A stretch of DNA of 53,666 nucleotides from contig CAIMBE010000166.1 of assembly GCA_903839085.1 (NCBI GenBank), positions 1-53,666 of the forward strand, given 5' to 3'. The stretch's first letter is position 1. Every line of letters starts with the position of its first letter. Source of the DNA: an uncultured beta proteobacterium (GTDB taxonomy: Bacteria > Pseudomonadota > Gammaproteobacteria > Burkholderiales > Burkholderiaceae_C). This document shows positions 20,072 to 33,147 of this stretch, one piece after another. The position numbers were made by a program, and so were the translations under genes. A model generated the notes under the pieces. That model was not told the DNA's origin. It saw only the letters and a program-made list of their open reading frames with translations, and did not search any database.

Positions 20072-21325
20072 ATGGCTGAAATAAAAAACTACACCCTTAA
20101 CTTCGGTCCCCAGCATCCGGCGGCCCATGGCGTTTTGCGTCTGGTGCTGGAGCTTGACGGCGAGGTGATTCAACGCGCTGATCCGCATATCGGGCTCCTG
20201 CATCGGGCCACCGAGAAGCTGGCTGAAGGCAAGACCTATATCCAGGCGCTGCCCTACATGGACCGTCTCGACTACATGTCGATGATGTGCAACGAGAGCG
20301 CCTACTGCCTGGCGATCGAAAAAATGCTCGGCCTCGAAGTGCCGCTGCGCGCCCAGTACATCCGCGTCATGTTCAGCGAAATCACCCGCTTGCTGAACCA
20401 CTTGCTGTGCGTCGGCGCCGGCGCCCTGGACTGCGGCGCGATGACGGTCATGCTGTACGCCTTTCGCGAACGGGAAGACCTGCTCGACATGTACGAGGCG
20501 GTCAGCGGTGCGCGCCTGCATGCGGCCTATTTCCGTCCGGGCGGGGTCTATCGCGATCTGCCTGACACGATGGCGCGCCACGAGCCCAACAAGATCCGCA
20601 GCGCCAAGTCGACGGCCAGGCTCAATCGCGCGCGCGATGGCAGCCTGCTCGATTTCATCGATGATTTCACCCAGCGTTTCCCAACCTGCCTGGCCGAGTA
20701 TCACACCCTGCTGACGGACAACCGCATCTGGAAACAGCGTTCGGTTGGCATCGGCGTGGTGTCCCCGGAGCGCGCCCTGAGCCTCGGTTTTTCAGGACCC
20801 ATGCTGCGCGGCTCGGGAGTCGCCTGGGATCTGCGCAAGAAGCAGCCCTATGAGGTCTATGACCGGCTTGATTTTGATATCCCGGTCGGCAAGACCGGCG
20901 ACAACTATGACCGCTATCTGGTCCGCATGGAAGAGATGAAGCAGTCCAACCGGATCGTCAAGCAGTGCGTTGACTGGCTGCGGGCCAATCCGGGACCGGT
21001 CATTACGGACAATCACAAGATCGCGCCGCCAAGTCGCGAAGCCATGAAGTCCAACATGGAAGAGCTGATCCACCATTTCAAGCTGTTTACCGAAGGTTTT
21101 GCGGTGCCGGAGGGCGAAGCCTACGCCACCATCGAGCATCCGAAGGGCGAGTTCGGCATCTACATCATCAGTGACGGGGCCAACAAGCCTTACCGCATGA
21201 AGATCCGGCCTCCCGCATTTGCTCACCTGGCGGCCCTCGGAGAGATGGGGCGTGGTCACATGATTGGTGATGCGGTTGCCATCATTGGTTCGTTGGATAT
21301 TGTGTTTGGGGAAGTTGATCGATGA
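20072..21325 (+). CDS. nuoD: NADH-quinone oxidoreductase subunit D
   Basis: A 417-residue 49-kDa-type subunit forming the quinone-binding pocket with NuoB. It begins with the invariant [39 protein letters not shown] and the C-terminal DIVFGEVDR are diagnostic. Length is standard. The start is 11 bp after nuoC and its stop overlaps the nuoE start (ATGA). Confidence 0.96.
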   Translation: MAEIKNYTLNFGPQHPAAHGVLRLVLELDGEVIQRADPHIGLLHRATEKLAEGKTYIQALPYMDRLDYMSMMCNESAYCLAIEKMLGLEVPLRAQYIRVMFSEITRLLNHLLCVGAGALDCGAMTVMLYAFREREDLLDMYEAVSGARLHAAYFRPGGVYRDLPDTMARHEPNKIRSAKSTARLNRARDGSLLDFIDDFTQRFPTCLAEYHTLLTDNRIWKQRSVGIGVVSPERALSLGFSGPMLRGSGVAWDLRKKQPYEVYDRLDFDIPVGKTGDNYDRYLVRMEEMKQSNRIVKQCVDWLRANPGPVITDNHKIAPPSREAMKSNMEELIHHFKLFTEGFAVPEGEAYATIEHPKGEFGIYIISDGANKPYRMKIRPPAFAHLAALGEMGRGHMIGDAVAIIGSLDIVFGEVDR

Positions 21326-21806
21326 TTTCCGAAGAATCAAAAGCGCGCTTCGCAAAGGAAGTCGCCAAATACCCGGCTGACCAGAAGCAGTCTGCCGTCA
21401 TGGCCTGTCTGGCCATCGTTCAGCAGGAGCTTGGCTACGTCAGCGCCGAGGCTGAAAAGTTGGTGGCTGACTACCTGGGCATGGCGCCAATCGCCGTGCG
21501 CGAGGTGACGACTTTCTACAACATGTACAACCAGCAGCCGGTCGGCAAATTCAAGCTCAACGTCTGCACCAACCTGCCCTGCCAACTGCGCGACGGCGGT
21601 CGCGCCCTCAAGCATCTGGAAGAAAAACTCGATATCAGCATGGGCGAGACGACCGCGGACGGCCTGTTCACCCTGCAGCAATGCGAGTGCCTGGGCGCCT
21701 GCGCCGATTCCCCCGTGCTGCTGGTGAACGACCGCCATATGTGCAGCTTCATGAGCGACGACAAGCTCGATCAGCTGGTCGACGGTTTGCGCGCCGAAGG
21801 GGGCAA

Positions 21807-21810
<4 letters not shown>
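21322..21810 (+). CDS. nuoE: NADH-quinone oxidoreductase subunit E
   Basis: A 162-residue thioredoxin-fold subunit with the off-path [2Fe-2S] cluster N1a. Ligands are in CTNLPCQL and [28 protein letters not shown] is typical. It overlaps nuoD by 4 bp upstream and nuoF by 4 bp downstream, consistent with coupled translation of the NADH-input module. Confidence 0.96.
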
Positions 21811-23162
<1,352 letters not shown>

Positions 23163-23177
23163 GCGACTACACCATGA

Positions 23178-23250
23178 ACCCCCACGCTCACTATTCGTTC
23201 GCTGCCCCCCGAGGGGGCGCTTGCCTTTCCTGGGGCGGCCCGACGAAAGG
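23178..23250. repeat. REP-like palindromic element between nuoF and nuoG
   Basis: The gap has a C-run, the perfect hairpin GCCCCC-CGA-GGGGGC (23204-23218), then a TGGGGCGGCCCGACG tail. I recognise this pattern from memory as an abundant intergenic repeat in Comamonadaceae. It is the only sizeable non-coding interruption in the nuo operon, whose other junctions are mostly overlapping or under 70 bp. It has no T-run, so simple termination is unlikely; an effect on mRNA processing or stability is possible. Confidence 0.65.
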
Positions 23251-23256
23251 CACAAG

Positions 23257-25392
23257 ATGATTGAAATTGAACTCGACGGCAAGAAGATAGACGTTCTTGA
23301 AGGCAGCATGATCATGCATGCGGCTGACAAGGCGGGGACTTATATCCCGCATTTCTGCTATCACAAGAAACTCAGCATTGCGGCGAGCTGCCGCATGTGC
23401 CTGGTCGATGTGGAGAAAATGCCCAAGCCGATGCCGGCCTGCGCCACCACGGTCGCGCCGGGCATGGTGGTGCGCACCCGAAGCGACAAGGCGGTCAGCG
23501 CGCAGAAGTCGGTCATGGAATTCCTGCTCATCAACCATCCGCTGGATTGCCCGATTTGCGATCAGGGCGGCGAGTGCCAGTTGCAGGACCTGGCGGTCGG
23601 TTACGGCGCTTCCTCCTCGCGCTATCAGGAAGAGAAGCGCGTGGTCGCGGTGAAGGACGTCGGTCCCCTGATTTCGATGCAGGAGATGAGCCGCTGCATC
23701 CAGTGCACGCGCTGCGTCCGGTTCGGCCAGGAGATCGCGGGTGTCATGGAACTTGGCATGACCCATCGCGGCGAGCATGCGGAGATCGAGACCTTTGTCG
23801 GCCAGTCGGTCGATTCCGAATTGTCGGGCAACATGATCGATATCTGCCCGGTCGGCGCCTTGACGAGCAAGCCGTTCCGCTACAGCGCACGCACCTGGGA
23901 ACTGTCGCGCCGCAAGTCGATCAGCCCGCATGACTCGACCGGCGCCAATCTGATCGTGCAGGTCAAGAACAACAGCGTGATGCGCGTCGTGCCGCAGGAG
24001 AACGAAGCCGTCAACGAGTGCTGGATCGCCGACCGCGACCGCTTTTCCTACGAAGCCCTGAACAGCGCCGAGCGGCTGACAAGCCCGATGCTCAAGCAGG
24101 GCGGCGCATGGATTTCGGTCGATTGGCAGACCGCGCTGGACTATGTCGCCAAGGGCATGAAGGAGATCAGGCGGGATCACGGCGCCTCGAGCATCGGCGC
24201 GCTGGTCAGCCCGCACAGCACCCTGGAAGAGCTGTTTCTGGCGGGCTCCCTGATGAACGGCCTGGGCAGTCAAAACGTCGATTACCGCCTGCGCAACGCG
24301 GAGTTCGCGGCGGTCGAGGGGATTCGCTACCTCGGTACTTCCATCGCCTCGCTGTCCGGACTGCAGCGCGTGCTGGTGGTCGGATCCAACTTGCGCAAGG
24401 ACCACCCGCTGTTTGCCCAGAGAATCCGCCAGGCGGCGCGCGCCGGCTGCGTCGTCAGCACGATTGCCACCGAGACCCCGGATTGGGCGATGCTGGTCGC
24501 CAACACCCTGATCAGCGATGCTGCCGACTGGGCGCAGGCACTGGCCGATGTCGCCGTGGCCATCGGCGCAGAGAAGGGTGTCGCAGCGCCGGTCCAGGGC
24601 AACCCGGGTGAGACCGCGAAGGCCATCGCCAGGGCCTTGCTGGGCGGTGAGCGCAAGGCTGTTTTGCTGGGAAATGCGGCGGCCCATCACGCCAGAGCGT
24701 CGAGCCTTCTTGCAGTTGCGAACTGGATCGCCGAACAGACCGGCGCCACCGTGGGTTACCTCGGCCAATCCGCCAATACCGTCGGCGCGCAACTCGCTGG
24801 CGCGCTGCCGGGCGCAGGCGGAATGAACGCGGCCCAGATGCTTGGCGGTGCCCTGAAGGCAGTGCTGTTGTTGAACAACGAGCCGGAATTCGATTCGGCG
24901 GCCGGTGCTGCGGCGGCCGCCAGCCTGTCGAAGGCCGAGATGGTCGTCACTCTGAGTCCCTTCAAGGCGAACATGGCCTTCAGCGATGTCTTGCTGCCGA
25001 TCGCGCCGTTCACCGAGACCTCGGGTACCTTCGTCAACGCCGAGGGCCGGGTGCAGAGTTTCCATGCGGTGGTCAAGCCGCTGGGCGAGACGCGACCCGC
25101 CTGGAAAGTGCTGCGCGTGCTTGCCAACCTGCTCGAGGTGCCGGGTTTTGACTTTGAGTCCTCGCAGGAAGTTCTGGCCAAGGTCTGTGGTTTACCGGCC
25201 CAGGGACAGACGCAGTTGTCAGACCAGGTTCTGGGCAACGCAACGCGAGCAGCGATTGATCTCAGGCCGGCGGTGGGCTCCCCGGTGGTCGCCGGCATTT
25301 ATGCACTCGATGGCCTGCTGCGTCGCTCGACCAGTCTGCAACTCACGGCCGATGCCAAACGAAGCAATGCTGCGCAGGAGGTGACGGCATGA
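23257..25392 (+). CDS. nuoG: NADH-quinone oxidoreductase subunit G
   Basis: A 711-residue largest peripheral subunit. The N-terminal ferredoxin region holds [2Fe-2S] N1b ([15 protein letters not shown] plus CATTV), [4Fe-4S] N5 ([18 protein letters not shown]) and N4 (CIQCTRC ... DICPVGAL). The rest is a molybdopterin-oxidoreductase-like domain without cofactor. The ATG at 23257 gives [13 protein letters not shown]. It lies after the REP-like gap and its stop overlaps the nuoH start. Confidence 0.96.
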   Translation: MIEIELDGKKIDVLEGSMIMHAADKAGTYIPHFCYHKKLSIAASCRMCLVDVEKMPKPMPACATTVAPGMVVRTRSDKAVSAQKSVMEFLLINHPLDCPICDQGGECQLQDLAVGYGASSSRYQEEKRVVAVKDVGPLISMQEMSRCIQCTRCVRFGQEIAGVMELGMTHRGEHAEIETFVGQSVDSELSGNMIDICPVGALTSKPFRYSARTWELSRRKSISPHDSTGANLIVQVKNNSVMRVVPQENEAVNECWIADRDRFSYEALNSAERLTSPMLKQGGAWISVDWQTALDYVAKGMKEIRRDHGASSIGALVSPHSTLEELFLAGSLMNGLGSQNVDYRLRNAEFAAVEGIRYLGTSIASLSGLQRVLVVGSNLRKDHPLFAQRIRQAARAGCVVSTIATETPDWAMLVANTLISDAADWAQALADVAVAIGAEKGVAAPVQGNPGETAKAIARALLGGERKAVLLGNAAAHHARASSLLAVANWIAEQTGATVGYLGQSANTVGAQLAGALPGAGGMNAAQMLGGALKAVLLLNNEPEFDSAAGAAAAASLSKAEMVVTLSPFKANMAFSDVLLPIAPFTETSGTFVNAEGRVQSFHAVVKPLGETRPAWKVLRVLANLLEVPGFDFESSQEVLAKVCGLPAQGQTQLSDQVLGNATRAAIDLRPAVGSPVVAGIYALDGLLRRSTSLQLTADAKRSNAAQEVTA

Positions 25393-26471
25393 TTGACACC
25401 ATTTTTAACCTGGGTCAGGGCTTGCTGGAGGCGTCCTGGTGGACCGGTCTGGCGTGGCCGGTGATCTGGGCGCTCGTCAAGGTGGTGCTGGTCCTGATGC
25501 TGGTGATGGGGCTGGTGACCTACACCACGCTCTGGGAGCGCAGGGTGCTGGGCTGGGCGCAGGTCCGGATGGGCCCGAACCGGGTTGGACCCTGGGGTTT
25601 GCTGCAACCGATCGCCGATGCCCTGAAGTTGATGACCAAGGAAGTTCTGCGGCCGGCGGCGGCCGACAAAATCCTGTTCTTTCTTGGCCCGGTCATGACC
25701 GTGATGCCGGCCATGGTGGCCTGGGCCGTGGTCCCGTTCAGCCCCGAGATTGCCTGTGCCAATATCAACGCCGGGCTGCTGTTTCTGATGGCGATCACCT
25801 CGATGGAGGTGTATGGCGTGATTATTTCGGGCTGGTCATCCAATTCCAAGTATCCGTTCCTGGGCGCGCTGCGGGCCTCCTCGCAAATGGTCAGCTACGA
25901 AATCGCGATGGGCTTTTGCCTGGTGGTGGTTCTCATGGTGTCGGCCAGCCTGAACCTGACCGATATCGTCAGCGGACAAGGCAAGGGCTACTTTGCCCAG
26001 ATGGGACTGAGCTTCCTGTCCTGGAACTGGCTCTCGCTGCTGCCGATCTTTGTGATCTACTTTATTTCCGGACTGGCCGAAACCAATCGGCTGCCGTTTG
26101 ACGTGATCGAAGGGGAGTCTGAAATCGTTGCCGGCCACATGGTCGAGTATTCAGGCATGTCGTGGGCCATGTTCCAGATGGCAGAGTACGCCAACATCTG
26201 GCTGGTGTCGGTGCTGACGACCATCATGTTCCTGGGTGGCTGGCTCTCGCCGATCGACAGCGTCGTCTTCAACTGGGTCCCGGGCTGGATCTGGCTGGGC
26301 CTCAAATCCTTCGCCGTGGTGACCATGTTCATCTGGGTGCGCGTCTCTTTCCCGCGTTATCGCTATGACCAGATCATGCACCTGGGCTGGAAGATATTTA
26401 TCCCGCTCACCCTGGTGTGGCTGGTGGTCGTCGGGCTATGGATGCAGACGCCCTGGAACATTTGGAAGTAA
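25389..26471 (+). CDS. nuoH: NADH-quinone oxidoreductase subunit H
   Basis: A 360-residue membrane subunit with about eight helices that joins the peripheral arm and forms the quinone channel. [37 protein letters not shown] and [20 protein letters not shown] are diagnostic. It begins on an ATGA overlap with nuoG. Confidence 0.96.
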   Translation: MIDTIFNLGQGLLEASWWTGLAWPVIWALVKVVLVLMLVMGLVTYTTLWERRVLGWAQVRMGPNRVGPWGLLQPIADALKLMTKEVLRPAAADKILFFLGPVMTVMPAMVAWAVVPFSPEIACANINAGLLFLMAITSMEVYGVIISGWSSNSKYPFLGALRASSQMVSYEIAMGFCLVVVLMVSASLNLTDIVSGQGKGYFAQMGLSFLSWNWLSLLPIFVIYFISGLAETNRLPFDVIEGESEIVAGHMVEYSGMSWAMFQMAEYANIWLVSVLTTIMFLGGWLSPIDSVVFNWVPGWIWLGLKSFAVVTMFIWVRVSFPRYRYDQIMHLGWKIFIPLTLVWLVVVGLWMQTPWNIWK

Positions 26472-26483
26472 TTCGAGTTGTCT

Positions 26484-27017
26484 ATGTCTACCCCTAACCC
26501 AAGTTCTGTTGCTGCGTCGAGCGGGAGTTCGTTCTCGCTGAAGGACTTCCTGTCCAGCTTGATGCTGAGCGAGTTGTTCAAGGGCCTGGCCCTGACCGGC
26601 AAGTACGCCTTCAGCAGCAAGATCACGCTCGAGTACCCCGAGGAGAAGACGCCGCTGTCGCCGCGCTTTCGCGGACTGCACGCGCTGCGCCGCTATGACA
26701 ACGGCGAAGAGCGTTGCATCGCCTGCAAGTTGTGCGAAGCGGTGTGCCCCGCGATGGCGATCACGATCGAGTCCGACGTGCGCGCCGACGGTTCGCGCCG
26801 CACCACGCGCTACGACATCGACTACAACAAGTGCATTTATTGCGGCTTCTGCGAGGAAAGCTGCCCGGTCGATTCGATCGTCGAGACCGGTATTTTCGAG
26901 TATCACGGCGAGGCGCCGGGCGACCTGTACTTCACCAAGGACATGCTGCTCGCGGTGGGTGATCGCTACGAAAACCAGATTGCGGCGGCCAGAGCGGCCG
27001 ATGCCAAGTTCCGCTAG
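26484..27017 (+). CDS. nuoI: NADH-quinone oxidoreductase subunit I
   Basis: A 177-residue ferredoxin-like subunit with two [4Fe-4S] clusters (N6a, N6b), bound by [12 protein letters not shown] and [12 protein letters not shown]. An N-terminal amphipathic segment attaches it to the membrane arm. The ATG at 26484 is preferred to a TTG two codons upstream. It follows nuoH by 12 bp. Confidence 0.96.
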   Translation: MSTPNPSSVAASSGSSFSLKDFLSSLMLSELFKGLALTGKYAFSSKITLEYPEEKTPLSPRFRGLHALRRYDNGEERCIACKLCEAVCPAMAITIESDVRADGSRRTTRYDIDYNKCIYCGFCEESCPVDSIVETGIFEYHGEAPGDLYFTKDMLLAVGDRYENQIAAARAADAKFR

Positions 27018-27070
27018 CAGTCCCCGACCAAGTACAACCAACCCAAGACCATCGAAAAAAGTAACGACAC

Positions 27071-27730
27071 ATGGACGTCAAGACCGGTCTCTTCTATTTC
27101 TTCTCGATTGTGCTGCTGATCGCAGCCTTTCGGGTGATTACCGCGCGCAACCCGGTGCATGCCGTGTTGTACCTTGTGCTGGCATTTTTTCAGGCGTCTG
27201 CGATCTGGCTCCTGCTCAAGGCCGAATTCCTGGCCATCACGCTGGTGCTGGTCTACGTCGGCGCCGTGATGGTTCTGTTCCTGTTTGTCGTGATGATGCT
27301 CGATATCAACGTCGACAGCGCGCGCAAGGGATTCTGGAAGCATTTTCCGCTGGCGGCGGTCGTCGGCGTGCTGATCGCGCTGGAAATGGCGGCGGTGCTG
27401 ATGGGTGGCTTTCGGGTCAGCGAGGATCCCCACGCGGGCGCCGCGCTGGGCCAGGCCGGCGTGGAGCTCTCCAATACCCGCGAATTGGGCAAGGTTCTTT
27501 ATACCCAGTACCTTTATCCGCTCGAAATAGCCGCCGCGATCCTGCTGGTGGCGATGGTGGCGGCAATTGCGCTGACGCTGCGCCAGCGCAAGGACAGCAA
27601 GCACATCAGTCCTACCGAGCAGGTGCGGGTCAAGGCGATCGACCGCATGACCGTGGTCAAGATGGCGGCCACCCAGGTTGCGCCGAGCGGTGATGCGAGC
27701 GTCGCCAACACTGCGGAGAACAAAGCATGA
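27071..27730 (+). CDS. nuoJ: NADH-quinone oxidoreductase subunit J
   Basis: A 219-residue membrane subunit with five helices. [21 protein letters not shown] and [19 protein letters not shown], which contains the pi-bulge helix, are characteristic. The tail after residue 175 is a longer polar extension, as in other Burkholderiales. Its stop overlaps the nuoK start by 4 bp. Confidence 0.95.
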   Translation: MDVKTGLFYFFSIVLLIAAFRVITARNPVHAVLYLVLAFFQASAIWLLLKAEFLAITLVLVYVGAVMVLFLFVVMMLDINVDSARKGFWKHFPLAAVVGVLIALEMAAVLMGGFRVSEDPHAGAALGQAGVELSNTRELGKVLYTQYLYPLEIAAAILLVAMVAAIALTLRQRKDSKHISPTEQVRVKAIDRMTVVKMAATQVAPSGDASVANTAENKA

Positions 27731-28035
27731 CCCTGACCCTTGGACACTTTCTTTCGCTCGGGGCGATCCTGTTTGCGCTCTCGGTGATCGGCATCTTTCT
27801 CAACCGCAAGAACCTGATCGTGTTGCTGATGGCGATCGAACTGATGCTGCTGGCCGTCAACACGAATTTCGTTGCGTTCTCCCATTACCTCGGCGACATG
27901 CACGGGCAGATATTCGTGTTCTTCATTCTCACCGTCGCTGCCGCCGAATCGGCCATCGGGCTGGCTATCCTGGTGCTGCTGTTCCGCACCCGGTCAAGCA
28001 TCAACGTCGACGAACTCAATACGCTCAAGGGTTAA
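27727..28035 (+). CDS. nuoK: NADH-quinone oxidoreductase subunit K
   Basis: A 102-residue MrpC-like membrane subunit with three helices. The conserved glutamates of the proton path are in [12 protein letters not shown] (Glu near 38) and [16 protein letters not shown] (Glu near 74). It overlaps nuoJ and is 4 bp from nuoL. Confidence 0.96.
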   Translation: MTLTLGHFLSLGAILFALSVIGIFLNRKNLIVLLMAIELMLLAVNTNFVAFSHYLGDMHGQIFVFFILTVAAAESAIGLAILVLLFRTRSSINVDELNTLKG

Positions 28036-28039
28036 TAAG

Positions 28040-30049
28040 ATGAGTCAAACCCTTTCAATTCCGATGCTTCTCGTGGTGCCGCTGGCGCCCCTGGCCGGAG
28101 CCCTTGTCGCAGGTGTTCTCGGGACCAAGTTTGGCGGCAACTGGATCGGCCGGCGCCTTTCGCACTCGCTGTGCATCCTGGGCGTGCTGCTGTCGTTCAT
28201 CCTCTCGGCCATGGTCCTAAAGAGCGTGGCGCTCGACGGCGCCCGCCTGAACGAAACCATCTATACCTGGATGGTCGTGGGCGGCCTGAAGATGGAGATC
28301 GGATTTCTGGTCGACGGGCTGACGGCAATGATGATGTGCGTGGTGACCTTCGTCTCCCTGATGGTGCACATCTACACGGTTGGCTACATGGAAGAGGACG
28401 ACGGCTACAACCGCTTCTTTGCCTACATCTCGCTCTTCACTTTTTCGATGCTGATGCTGGTGATGAGCAACAACTTCCTGCAGCTGTTTTTTGGCTGGGA
28501 AGCGGTGGGCCTGGTGTCCTATCTGCTGATCGGTTTCTGGTTCAACAAGCCGACCGCGATATTTGCCAACATGAAGGCCTTCCTCGTCAATCGGGTTGGC
28601 GACTTCGGCTTCATCCTGGGCATCGGCCTGATCGTGACCTTTGCCGGCACGCTCAACTACGGCGAGGCGTTCGCCAAGTCCGCCGATCTGGCCAAGCTGG
28701 TGTTCCCGGGCACCGAGTGGATGCTCATCACGGTCATCTGCATCTGCCTGTTCATTGGCGCGATGGGAAAGTCGGCCCAGTTTCCGCTGCATGTCTGGCT
28801 GCCAGACTCGATGGAAGGCCCGACGCCGATCTCGGCCCTGATCCATGCCGCCACCATGGTGACGGCCGGCATCTTCATGGTGACGCGCATGTCACCGCTG
28901 TTCGAACTCAGCGAGACCGCCCTCAATTTTGTCCTTGTGATTGGCGCCATCACGGCCCTGTTCATGGGGTTTCTGGGCATCATCCAGAACGACATCAAGC
29001 GCGTGGTGGCCTATTCCACGCTGTCGCAGCTGGGCTACATGACCGTGGCGCTCGGGGCCTCGGCCTATTCGGTCGCGGTCTTTCACCTGATGACCCATGC
29101 CTTCTTCAAAGCGCTGCTGTTTCTTGCCGCCGGCTCGGTCATCATGGGCGTGCACCACAACCAGGACATCCGCTGGATGGGCGGTCTGCGCAAATACATG
29201 CCGATCACCTGGATCACCTCGCTGCTGGGTTCGCTGGCCCTGATCGGCACGCCGCTGTTTGCCGGGTTTTATTCCAAGGACAGCATCATCGAGGCGGTTC
29301 ATGAGAGCCATTTGCCGGGCGCCGGTTTTGCCTCGTTTGCGGTTCTGGCTGGTGTCTTCATCACCGCCTTCTATTCTTTCCGGATGTACTTCCTGGTGTT
29401 CCACGGCAAGGAGCGCTTCGACCAGAATCCGGACGCGCATCACGGGCACGGCCATCACGCCGAAAAGCACGAACCGCACGAGTCGCCCTGGGTCGTGACG
29501 GTGCCCCTGGTGCTGCTGGCGATTCCCTCCGTTGTGATCGGCTTCATGACCATCGAGCCGATGCTGTTCGGAGAGTTTTTCAAGGGCGCCATCGTCATCA
29601 ACGCCGAGAAGCACGCCGCGCTCGAAGAAATGGCCAAGGCTTTCCACGGGCCGCTGCAGATGGCTTTGCACGCACTGACCACGCTGCCGTTCTGGCTCGC
29701 GCTGGCCGGCGTCGCGACTTCCTTCTACATGTACATGGTCAATCCCGCCTTGCCGGCCGCCATCAAGCGCGGCTTCCAGCCGATCTACACCCTGCTGGAG
29801 AACAAGTATTACCTTGACTGGTTCAATGAAAACGTGCTGGCGCGCGGCGCCCGGGCGCTGGGAACCGGATTGTGGAAGGGGGGCGACGAGTATGTGATCG
29901 ACGGCACGCTGGTCAATGGCTCCTGGAAGGTGGTCGGTTGGGTCTCCAGCGCCGTGCGCCGGGTGCAGACCGGTTATCTGTACCACTATGCGCTTGCCAT
30001 GCTGCTGGGCATCTTCGTGATGATGACCTATTTCGTATGGCTGAAATGA
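28040..30049 (+). CDS. nuoL: NADH-quinone oxidoreductase subunit L
   Basis: A 669-residue antiporter-like proton-pumping subunit with about 16 helices and the long lateral helix at its C-terminus. FGWEAVGLVSYLLIGFW (key Glu), MGKSAQFPLHVWLPDSMEGPTP, and ALIHAATMVTAGIF with the central-axis lysine are visible. A His-rich cytoplasmic loop (HHGHGHHAEKHEPHE) lies near residue 475. The ATG at 28040 gives MSQTLSIPML. Confidence 0.96.
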   Translation: MSQTLSIPMLLVVPLAPLAGALVAGVLGTKFGGNWIGRRLSHSLCILGVLLSFILSAMVLKSVALDGARLNETIYTWMVVGGLKMEIGFLVDGLTAMMMCVVTFVSLMVHIYTVGYMEEDDGYNRFFAYISLFTFSMLMLVMSNNFLQLFFGWEAVGLVSYLLIGFWFNKPTAIFANMKAFLVNRVGDFGFILGIGLIVTFAGTLNYGEAFAKSADLAKLVFPGTEWMLITVICICLFIGAMGKSAQFPLHVWLPDSMEGPTPISALIHAATMVTAGIFMVTRMSPLFELSETALNFVLVIGAITALFMGFLGIIQNDIKRVVAYSTLSQLGYMTVALGASAYSVAVFHLMTHAFFKALLFLAAGSVIMGVHHNQDIRWMGGLRKYMPITWITSLLGSLALIGTPLFAGFYSKDSIIEAVHESHLPGAGFASFAVLAGVFITAFYSFRMYFLVFHGKERFDQNPDAHHGHGHHAEKHEPHESPWVVTVPLVLLAIPSVVIGFMTIEPMLFGEFFKGAIVINAEKHAALEEMAKAFHGPLQMALHALTTLPFWLALAGVATSFYMYMVNPALPAAIKRGFQPIYTLLENKYYLDWFNENVLARGARALGTGLWKGGDEYVIDGTLVNGSWKVVGWVSSAVRRVQTGYLYHYALAMLLGIFVMMTYFVWLK

Positions 30050-30118
30050 TGACTTTGCGGGAGGGTTTTTGGCGTCGGACCCCAATAACCCTGTACCCAA
30101 CTGATTAGGATAAGAAAA

Positions 30119-31594
30119 ATGGGATTGTTGAGCCTGGCTATTTGGACACCAATTGCGTTTGGTGTTGTGCTGCTGGCATTCGGTCGGGACGATCAGGCGC
30201 GGTTCGTGCGCTGGGTCGCGCTGATCGGAGCCCTCGTCAGTTTTCTTGTCACCCTGCCCCTGTACGACGGTTTCAAACTTGGCACGGCGGCCATGCAGTT
30301 TGTCGAGAAGGCGCCGTGGATCGCGCGCTTCAATGTCAATTACCACCTCGGTGTCGATGGCATTTCGCTCTGGTTTGTGCTGCTCACGGCGTTCATCAAT
30401 GTGGTGATCGTGATCGCCGGCTGGGAAGTCATCACCCGGCGCGTCAACCAGTACATGGGCGCCTTCCTCATTCTCAGCGGCTTGATGATCGGGGTTTTCT
30501 GCGCGATCGATGGCATGCTGTTCTACGTGTTTTTCGAGGCCACGCTGATTCCGATGTACCTGATCATCGGCATCTGGGGCGGGCCGAACAAGATCTACGC
30601 GGCCTTCAAGTTCTTCCTCTACACCCTGCTCGGCTCGCTGCTGATGCTGATCGCGCTGATCTTCCTGTACGCGAAGTCGGGCGGCAGTTTTGACCTCGCC
30701 GTGTGGCACAAGCTTCCGCTCGACGGCACCGTGCAGACCTTGCTTTTCTTCGCCTTCTTCGCGGCGTTCGCCGTCAAGGTCCCGATGTGGCCGGTCCACA
30801 CCTGGTTGCCCGATGTGCACGTGGAGGCTCCGACCGGCGGCTCGGCGGTGCTGGCCGCCATCATGCTCAAGCTGGGCGCCTACGGCTTTCTGCGGTTTTC
30901 AATGCCGATCGCACCCGATGCGGCGCGTGAATGGGCCTGGCTGATGATCGCGCTGTCCCTGATCGCCGTGGTTTATGTCGGCCTGGTGGCGATGGTGCAG
31001 AAGGACATGAAGAAACTGGTGGCTTATTCGTCGGTTGCGCACATGGGTTTTGTGACGCTGGGCTTTTTCATCTTCAACGACCTTGGCGTTTCCGGGGGCA
31101 TCGTGCAGATGATCGCGCACGGTTTCGTGTCGGCCGCCATGTTCCTCTCGATCGGCGTGCTCTACGATCGCGTCCACTCCCGCGAAATCGCCAGCTACGG
31201 CGGCGTTGTCAACACCATGCCCAAGTTCACGGCGTTCGCGCTGATGTTTGCGATGGCCAACTGCGGCCTGCCGGGTACGGCCGGCTTTGTCGGCGAGTGG
31301 ATGGTGATTCTGGGCGCCGTCAGAGCCAATTTCTGGCTCGGTTTTGCCGCCGCCAGCGCCCTCATCTTCGGCGCCGCCTACACCCTGTGGATGTTCAAGC
31401 GCGTCTACCTCGGGCCGGTGGGCAATCACCATGTCAAGGAACTGTCGGATATCAGCAGCCGCGAGTTCCTGATGCTCGCACTGCTGGCCGCTGCCGTGCT
31501 TTACATGGGCATTTATCCGAAACCGTTTACCGACGTCATGGACACTTCAGTTGCTGAGTTGCTCAAGCACGTGGCGCTGTCCAAGCTGAATTGA
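30119..31594 (+). CDS. nuoM: NADH-quinone oxidoreductase subunit M
   Basis: A 491-residue antiporter-like subunit with 14 helices. YHLGVDGISLWFVLL, FFEATLIPMYLIIGIWGG (key Glu) and KVPMWPVHTWLPDVHVEAPTG are diagnostic, and AYSSVAHMGFVTLGF follows. AGGATAAG precedes the ATG at 30119. It is 69 bp after nuoL. Confidence 0.96.
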   Translation: MGLLSLAIWTPIAFGVVLLAFGRDDQARFVRWVALIGALVSFLVTLPLYDGFKLGTAAMQFVEKAPWIARFNVNYHLGVDGISLWFVLLTAFINVVIVIAGWEVITRRVNQYMGAFLILSGLMIGVFCAIDGMLFYVFFEATLIPMYLIIGIWGGPNKIYAAFKFFLYTLLGSLLMLIALIFLYAKSGGSFDLAVWHKLPLDGTVQTLLFFAFFAAFAVKVPMWPVHTWLPDVHVEAPTGGSAVLAAIMLKLGAYGFLRFSMPIAPDAAREWAWLMIALSLIAVVYVGLVAMVQKDMKKLVAYSSVAHMGFVTLGFFIFNDLGVSGGIVQMIAHGFVSAAMFLSIGVLYDRVHSREIASYGGVVNTMPKFTAFALMFAMANCGLPGTAGFVGEWMVILGAVRANFWLGFAAASALIFGAAYTLWMFKRVYLGPVGNHHVKELSDISSREFLMLALLAAAVLYMGIYPKPFTDVMDTSVAELLKHVALSKLN

Positions 31595-31632
31595 TCAGTC
31601 TGAATGGGTCAAATTGAATAGAGAAACAGAAA

Positions 31633-33126
31633 ATGATCGATAAACTCAGTTGGATCACGGTTTACCCGGAGATCATCCTGCTCGTGATGGCCTGCGTGAT
31701 CGCGCTGGCCGATCTCGGGGTGAAGTCGCCGCGCCGCACCGGCACTTATTTGCTGACCCTGTTGACCCTGACGGTGGTGACCGCGCTGCAGGCCAGCTAT
31801 GCCAGTGGCGGATCGACGCTCTACGGCTTTGGCAACATGGTGGTGAGCGACCCGATGGGCAACTGGCTGAAGTGCTTCGCCACGCTCGCCGTCATGGTGA
31901 CCCTGGTTTATGGCCGCCCGTATGCGGCTGACCGCGGCATGCTGCGCGGCGGCGAAATGTTCAGCCTGAGCATGTTCGCCTTGCTCGGCATGTTCGTCAT
32001 GATCTCGGGCAACAACTTCCTGGTCATCTACATGGGCCTGGAACTGCTCACGCTCTCGAGCTACGCGCTGGTTGCGCTGAGGCGCGACAATGCCACGGCC
32101 ATCGAGGCCGCGATGAAGTATTTCGTGCTGGGTGCGATGGCATCGGGCTTTCTGCTGTACGGCATGTCCATGATGTACGGGGCCACCGGTTCGCTCGACG
32201 TCAATACGGTCTTCAGGGCGATCCGCTCAGGGCAGGTCAACTACCAGGTGCTGGTGTTCGGCCTGGTTTTTGTGGTGGCGGGCCTGGCATTCAAGCTCGG
32301 TGTGGTTCCATTTCACATGTGGATCCCCGACGTTTACCAGGGTGCGCCGACGGTCGTCACCCTGATGATCGGTGGCGCGCCAAAGCTGGCCGCCTTCGCC
32401 ATCATCATGCGCCTGCTGGTGGAGGGCATGTTGCCGCTGGCCTTCGATTGGCAACAGATGCTGATGCTGCTGTCGGTGGGCTCGCTGCTGATCGGCAACC
32501 TTGCCGCCATTGCGCAGACCAACATCAAGCGCATGCTGGCATTTTCAACCATCTCCCAGATGGGTTTTGTGCTGCTGGGCGTGATTTCGGGCGTCATCAA
32601 CGGCAATGCCAATCTGATTTCCGCGGCCAACGCCTACAGTTCGGCGATGTTCTACGTGATCACCTACGTGCTGACCACGCTGGCCAGCTTTGGCGTCATT
32701 CTTCTGCTCGCGCGCGAGGGTTTTGAGAGCGAGGAAATCGCCGATTTTGCCGGCCTCAACCAGCGCAGCCCGCTCTACGCGGCGGTCATGGCCATCTGCC
32801 TTTTTTCTCTGGCCGGCATTCCGCCCATGGTCGGCTTCTACGCCAAACTCTCGGTCCTGCAGGCGCTCGTCGTCTCCGGGCAGGTCTTTCATATCGGGCT
32901 TGCCGTCTTTGCGGTCATGATGTCGCTGATCGGCGCCTTCTATTACCTGCGGGTGGTCAAGGTCATGTACTTTGACGAGCCGACCATCACCGCCCCGATC
33001 TCCGCGCCACTTGATGTTCGAGCCGTTTTGTCCATCAATGGGGCGCTGGTGCTGTTGCTTGGCCTGCTGCCTGGCGGCCTGATGGCCTTGTGTGCCAATG
33101 CCGTGGTGCGCATGCTGACCACCTGA
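31633..33126 (+). CDS. nuoN: NADH-quinone oxidoreductase subunit N
   Basis: A 497-residue antiporter-like subunit with 14 helices, the last structural gene of complex [21 protein letters not shown] (key Glu), [18 protein letters not shown] and [14 protein letters not shown] are diagnostic. It is 38 bp after nuoM. The 21-bp gap to the next gene suggests read-through into the Nudix gene. Confidence 0.96.
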   Translation: MIDKLSWITVYPEIILLVMACVIALADLGVKSPRRTGTYLLTLLTLTVVTALQASYASGGSTLYGFGNMVVSDPMGNWLKCFATLAVMVTLVYGRPYAADRGMLRGGEMFSLSMFALLGMFVMISGNNFLVIYMGLELLTLSSYALVALRRDNATAIEAAMKYFVLGAMASGFLLYGMSMMYGATGSLDVNTVFRAIRSGQVNYQVLVFGLVFVVAGLAFKLGVVPFHMWIPDVYQGAPTVVTLMIGGAPKLAAFAIIMRLLVEGMLPLAFDWQQMLMLLSVGSLLIGNLAAIAQTNIKRMLAFSTISQMGFVLLGVISGVINGNANLISAANAYSSAMFYVITYVLTTLASFGVILLLAREGFESEEIADFAGLNQRSPLYAAVMAICLFSLAGIPPMVGFYAKLSVLQALVVSGQVFHIGLAVFAVMMSLIGAFYYLRVVKVMYFDEPTITAPISAPLDVRAVLSINGALVLLLGLLPGGLMALCANAVVRMLTT

Positions 33127-33147
33127 TGTCCCGGGTGGCGTTGGTCG

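Noticed and set aside
28892-30820. 642-codon minus-strand frame opposite nuoL/nuoM
   Set aside because: Antisense shadow of two certain genes; composition is His/Gln/Arg-rich without motifs.
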